Translations under genes and position numbers: made by a program | In this document: piece after piece, positions 7,581-7,953 of the stretch | Numbering within the stretch: position 1 is the stretch's first letter | Layout of the letters: each line of letters opens with the position of its first letter | Source: Thermotoga sp. | Lineage (GTDB): Bacteria > Thermotogota > Thermotogae > B3-G13 | Assembly (NCBI GenBank): GCA_003641555.1 | Contig: QNAT01000043.1 | Span: 1-7,953, forward strand | Direction of reading: 5' to 3' | DNA length: 7,953 bases | Notes under the pieces: generated by a model | Told to the model about the DNA's origin: nothing | Database searches by the model: none | What the model saw: the letters and a program-made list of their open reading frames with translations, nothing else

Positions 7581-7703
7581 GAAGTAATTAGTAACTATTT
7601 AATCACAACTTGTAAAATGAATTTCATGTATACGGGAAAAGCAAATCTTCTGCAGGAATAATCGATTGATGAATGTAGGAGAAGAATGAGATACTGGATT
7701 TAA
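7581..7703. other. Non-coding stretch after the SWIM-SNF2 gene
   Basis: No open reading frame longer than about 15 codons with a plausible start, and no strong terminator hairpin with a T-run directly after the stop codon. Only a tiny palindrome (ATGAATTTCAT near 7617-7627) is visible. Termination may be supplied by the hairpin elements further downstream. Confidence 0.5.
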
Positions 7704-7809
7704 GTAGGCATTACGAAATTTGCATTAAGAAAATGATACTGTCTGAGCACAGCGAGTTTATCATTTTCAGCATTTTTACGAAGAATTTTAGCAAATTTCG
7801 TACTGGCCT
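7704..7809. repeat. Nested inverted repeat (cruciform-like element)
   Basis: Two perfect arm pairs are nested: TACGAAATTTGC (7712-7723) with GCAAATTTCGTA (7791-7802), and GAAAATGATA (7729-7738) with TATCATTTTC (7759-7768). A flanking AGGC (7706-7709) can pair with GCCT (7806-7809), and inside the loop CTGT (7739-7742) pairs with ACAG (7749-7752). The apex reads CTGTCTGAGCACAGCGAG. There is no coding capacity and no transposase nearby, so it looks like a small non-autonomous repeat or a structured RNA. The left base carries GTAG (7704-7707), as REP elements do. It abuts the hairpin repeat at 7809-7862, and the two may form one element. Confidence 0.7.
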
Positions 7810-7862
7810 TGATTTTTTCTTTGGTTCGTTTCTTTTGTATCAAGACAAAAGAAATGAACATG
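7809..7862 (-). repeat. Hairpin repeat, right copy (intact)
   Basis: The arms 7824-7838 and 7845-7859 pair over 15 bp with one G-T pair (7828/7855), around the 6-base loop ATCAAG. The G-U pair would be tolerated only in RNA from the plus strand; the minus strand has a C-A mismatch there. Its reverse complement matches 3906-3959 at 45 of 54 positions. The CTTTGGTTCGTTTCTTTTG / CAAAAGAAATGAAC pattern resembles intergenic hairpins that recur in many bacterial genomes; that is from memory and not checked. Confidence 0.75.
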
Positions 7863-7914
7863 AATAAAGGTATTTGAAAATAGAATGTTAAGGTGCGATC
7901 GTTTCAAAAAAGTC

Positions 7915-7940
7915 GTAGGGACAGGTTTTTAAACCTGTCC
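7915..7940 (+). repeat. REP-like hairpin with 5' GTAG
   Basis: GTAG (7915-7918) is followed at once by a perfect 10-bp stem, GGACAGGTTT (7919-7928) and AAACCTGTCC (7931-7940), with a 2-base TT centre. A GTAG foot next to a short palindrome is the hallmark of REP sequences handled by TnpA-REP (RAYT) Y1 transposases of the IS200/IS605 superfamily. The sequence runs on as GATGGAACGGAGT to the window edge, so a second hairpin or further repeat units may be cut off. It could also act as a terminator, though no T-run follows. Confidence 0.6.
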
Positions 7941-7953
7941 GATGGAACGGAGT

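Noticed and set aside
7873..7908. TTTGAAA ... TTTCAAA inverted repeat
   Set aside because: Only 7 bp with a 22-base loop in AT-rich sequence, with no supporting context. It is compatible with chance.

Overview
The window is bacterial and moderately AT-rich. Arginine is mostly AGA/AGG, starts are mixed (ATG, GTG, TTG), and Shine-Dalgarno (SD) sites are recognisable. It carries a type IV pilus/type II secretion style minor-pilin gene and several intergenic hairpin repeats. I cannot place the lineage. The first gene resembles Firmicutes YueJ-type nicotinamidases, but nothing here fixes the phylum. No rRNA, tRNA or CRISPR array was recognised, and no transposase gene is present.

Layout. (1) 50-574, plus strand: a nicotinamidase (PncA type), convergent with the next block and separated from it by a hairpin terminator at 588-618. 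(2) 3836-625, minus strand: a tight four-gene operon read in the order UlaG-like metallo-beta-lactamase-fold hydrolase, hypoxanthine phosphoribosyltransferase (hpt), PilX/GspK-like minor-pilin protein, GMP synthase (guaA). The genes overlap or lie within 11 bases of each other. (3) 3837-4085: a divergent control region with a clear sigma-70-type promoter towards the plus strand. (4) 4086-7580, plus strand: one 1164-residue protein that joins a complete SWIM zinc-finger protein to a SNF2-family ATPase. (5) 7581-7953: no gene, but a dense set of hairpins, namely a nested cruciform, a 15-bp hairpin and a REP-like GTAG hairpin at the window edge.

How the genes relate. hpt and guaA are purine salvage and GMP synthesis enzymes, and the neighbouring nicotinamidase salvages NAD, so the left half is nucleotide and cofactor recycling. 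The hydrolase and the pilin-like protein have no obvious purine role although they sit inside the operon. The SWIM-SNF2 protein is probably a stand-alone chromatin/DNA translocase type ATPase transcribed alone.

The most notable structural observation is that a 54-nt hairpin repeat occurs twice, in opposite orientations, on either side of the SWIM-SNF2 gene: 3906-3959 on plus and 7862-7809 on minus, 45 of 54 positions identical by hand alignment. The left copy is decayed and lies in the divergent promoter region. The right copy is intact and forms part of a larger nested hairpin element.
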